Assembly: GCF_026625985.1 (NCBI RefSeq)
Contig: NZ_CP113116.1
Span: 5,208,001-5,272,000 of the forward strand
Length of the DNA: 64,000 bases
Origin: Mycobacterium sp. Aquia_213
GTDB lineage: Bacteria > Actinomycetota > Actinomycetes > Mycobacteriales > Mycobacteriaceae
Direction: 5' to 3'
In this document: in pieces, positions 62,997-64,000 of the stretch
How the letters are laid out: every line of letters begins with the position of its first letter
Numbering within the stretch: the stretch's first letter is position 1
Made by a program: the position numbers and the translations under genes
The notes under the pieces: model-generated
The model's input: only the letters and a program-made list of their open reading frames with translations
Database searches by the model: none
What the model was told of the DNA's origin: nothing

Positions 62997-63886
62997 CCAA
63001 CAAGATCCGCGGCCGCGCGGTCAACCTGCAGATCCTGCCCAGTGCGATGACGGTGCTGTCCATCTGCGCGGGGCTGACCTCGATCAAGTTCGCCCTCGAG
63101 CATCAGCCGAAGGCGGCGATGGCGCTGATCGCCGCCGCGGCCATTCTCGACGGACTGGACGGCCGGGTGGCCCGCATCCTGGACGCGCAGTCGCGGATGG
63201 GTGAGGAGATCGACTCGCTCGCGGACGCCGTCAACTTCGGCGTGACCCCGGCCATCGTGCTCTACGTGACGCTGCTGGAGACGTCACCGGCCGGCTGGAT
63301 CGTGGTGCTGCTGTACGCGGTTTGCGTGGTGTTGCGGCTGGCACGGTTCAACGCGCTGCAAGACGACGGGACCCGGCCCGCCTACGCGCACGAATTCTTC
63401 GTCGGGATGCCCGCGCCGGCCGGCGCGATCTCGATGATCGGCCTCGTGGGGCTCAAGCTGCAGTTCGGCGACGGCTGGTGGTCGCACCCGGTTTTCCTCT
63501 GCATCTGGATCACCGGGACGTCGATGTTGATGATCAGCAAGATCCCGATGCGCAAGATGCATGCGGCGGCGGTGCCACCGAACTGGGCGGCGCCGCTGCT
63601 GGCCATCCTCGCGATCTGCGCAGCGGCGGCGGTGTTGGCCCCCTACGTCCTAATCTGGGTCATCATCATCGCTTACCTCTGCCACGTCCCCTTCGCGGTG
63701 CGTAACCAGCGCTGGCTGGCCGCACACCCCGAGGTGTGGGACGAAAAGCCCGAACAACGGCGCGCGGTGCGGCGTGCCAACCGCCGCGCGCAGCCCAACC
63801 GGCGACCCATAGCCCGGCTGGGACGAACCGGCGGTCGGTCGATGGCGCGGCTGGGGCTGCGTAAGCCGGGTGGACGATTGCCATGA
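62993..63886 (+). CDS. pssA: CDP-diacylglycerol-serine O-phosphatidyltransferase PssA
   Basis: PssA makes phosphatidylserine, the substrate of Psd. The 297-aa membrane protein has the CDP-alcohol phosphotransferase motif DGRVARILDAQSRMGEEIDS followed by LAD (DG-x2-AR-x8-G-x3-D-x3-D) and about eight hydrophobic segments. A basic Arg-rich C-terminal tail follows (from residue 255). It is coupled to psd and to the next gene by ATGA overlaps. Confidence 0.96.
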   Translation: MTNKIRGRAVNLQILPSAMTVLSICAGLTSIKFALEHQPKAAMALIAAAAILDGLDGRVARILDAQSRMGEEIDSLADAVNFGVTPAIVLYVTLLETSPAGWIVVLLYAVCVVLRLARFNALQDDGTRPAYAHEFFVGMPAPAGAISMIGLVGLKLQFGDGWWSHPVFLCIWITGTSMLMISKIPMRKMHAAAVPPNWAAPLLAILAICAAAAVLAPYVLIWVIIIAYLCHVPFAVRNQRWLAAHPEVWDEKPEQRRAVRRANRRAQPNRRPIARLGRTGGRSMARLGLRKPGGRLP

Positions 63887-64000
63887 CGGATCCCCGCGCG
63901 GGGTCCGGACAGCTGACGCTGACCGCCCGGCTGAACACCTCAGCCGTCGACTCGCGCCGCGGCGTCATCAGAATGCATCCGAATGCCGTTGCCGCCCTTG
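63883..64000 (+). CDS. Start of CDC48-like AAA+ ATPase gene (Rv0435c-like), cut by window edge
   Basis: The ATG at 63883 overlaps the pssA stop as ATGA. The 39 visible residues (MTDPRAGSGQLTLTARLNTS, then AVDSRRGVIRMHPNAVAAL) match the N-terminal double-psi barrel of the VCP/CDC48-type ATPase encoded next to pssA in H37Rv. The ATPase modules lie outside the window. Confidence 0.88.
   Translation, partial: MTDPRAGSGQLTLTARLNTSAVDSRRGVIRMHPNAVAAL

Overview
The window is chromosomal DNA from a mycobacterium. The GC content is high, many genes start with GTG, and genes are often coupled by ATGA or GTGA overlaps. The gene order is that of M. tuberculosis H37Rv from Rv0491 (regX3) down to Rv0435c, read in the inverted direction. 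Mycothiol (mshA), mycolate (pcaA, umaA), PPE, MmpS/MmpL and HBHA genes all point to Mycobacterium. It is not the M. tuberculosis complex: the senX3-regX3 spacer repeats, Rv0488 (LysE) and mazEF1 are missing, the PPE10 counterpart has no pentapeptide repeats, and there are extra metabolic genes. A slow-growing non-tuberculous species is likely, but I cannot name it. H37Rv comparisons are from memory, not from a database search.

Layout. 1-5750: senX3-regX3 phosphate two-component system, gpm1, a YbjN protein, mshA and the ROK regulator Rv0485, all on the minus strand. 5928-12994: cell-wall and metabolic genes (SDR, the L,D-transpeptidase lipoprotein lprQ, murB, a nitrilase-family amidohydrolase, a DUF2993 protein, deoC and a secreted/membrane pair). 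13067-18653: hbhA, the Rv0474 regulator, a DUF445 membrane protein, a MadR-like TetR, and the mycolate methyltransferases pcaA and umaA, which converge on a strong terminator. 18762-25951: a fatty-acid/glyoxylate block (fadB2, icl1, an acyl-ACP thioesterase, ramB, lpdC) with RamB-like boxes. 25969-32743: membrane proteins, a DUF779-aldehyde dehydrogenase pair, an S9 peptidase, echA2, and Rv0455c, known from siderophore secretion. 33173-37419: a TetR-mmpS-mmpL operon. 37547-44711: a DipZ-like thiol-disulfide protein followed by the sigK cluster (FAD oxidoreductase, DUF1365, ufaA1, DUF1295, sigK, rskA). 44708-51577: accessory genes including a repeat-less PPE10 and two PNPOx-like paralogs. 51643-55716: groEL2 with two CIRCE elements, a TetR/SDR divergent pair and an M24 peptidase. 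55748-60917: a cupin and an oxygenase/hydrolase island absent from the corresponding H37Rv interval. 60990-64000: moeA2, psd, pssA and the start of the Rv0435c ATPase gene.

The most notable signal is a pair of near-identical SigK-type promoters, one before the dipZ-like gene and one before the sigK operon. Each has a CC(A/G)TCC box, a 15-nt spacer and a (C/T)CGAATA box, and each lies the same distance before a GTG start, which predicts leaderless mRNAs. This would place a thiol-redox membrane protein and a fatty-acid modification operon under one extracytoplasmic sigma factor. Other points of interest are the re-oriented mmpS-mmpL operon, the oxygenase island with 22-bp phased direct repeats, the FVPxFxDTG repeats in the Rv0461-like membrane protein, and several clean palindromes in promoter regions.
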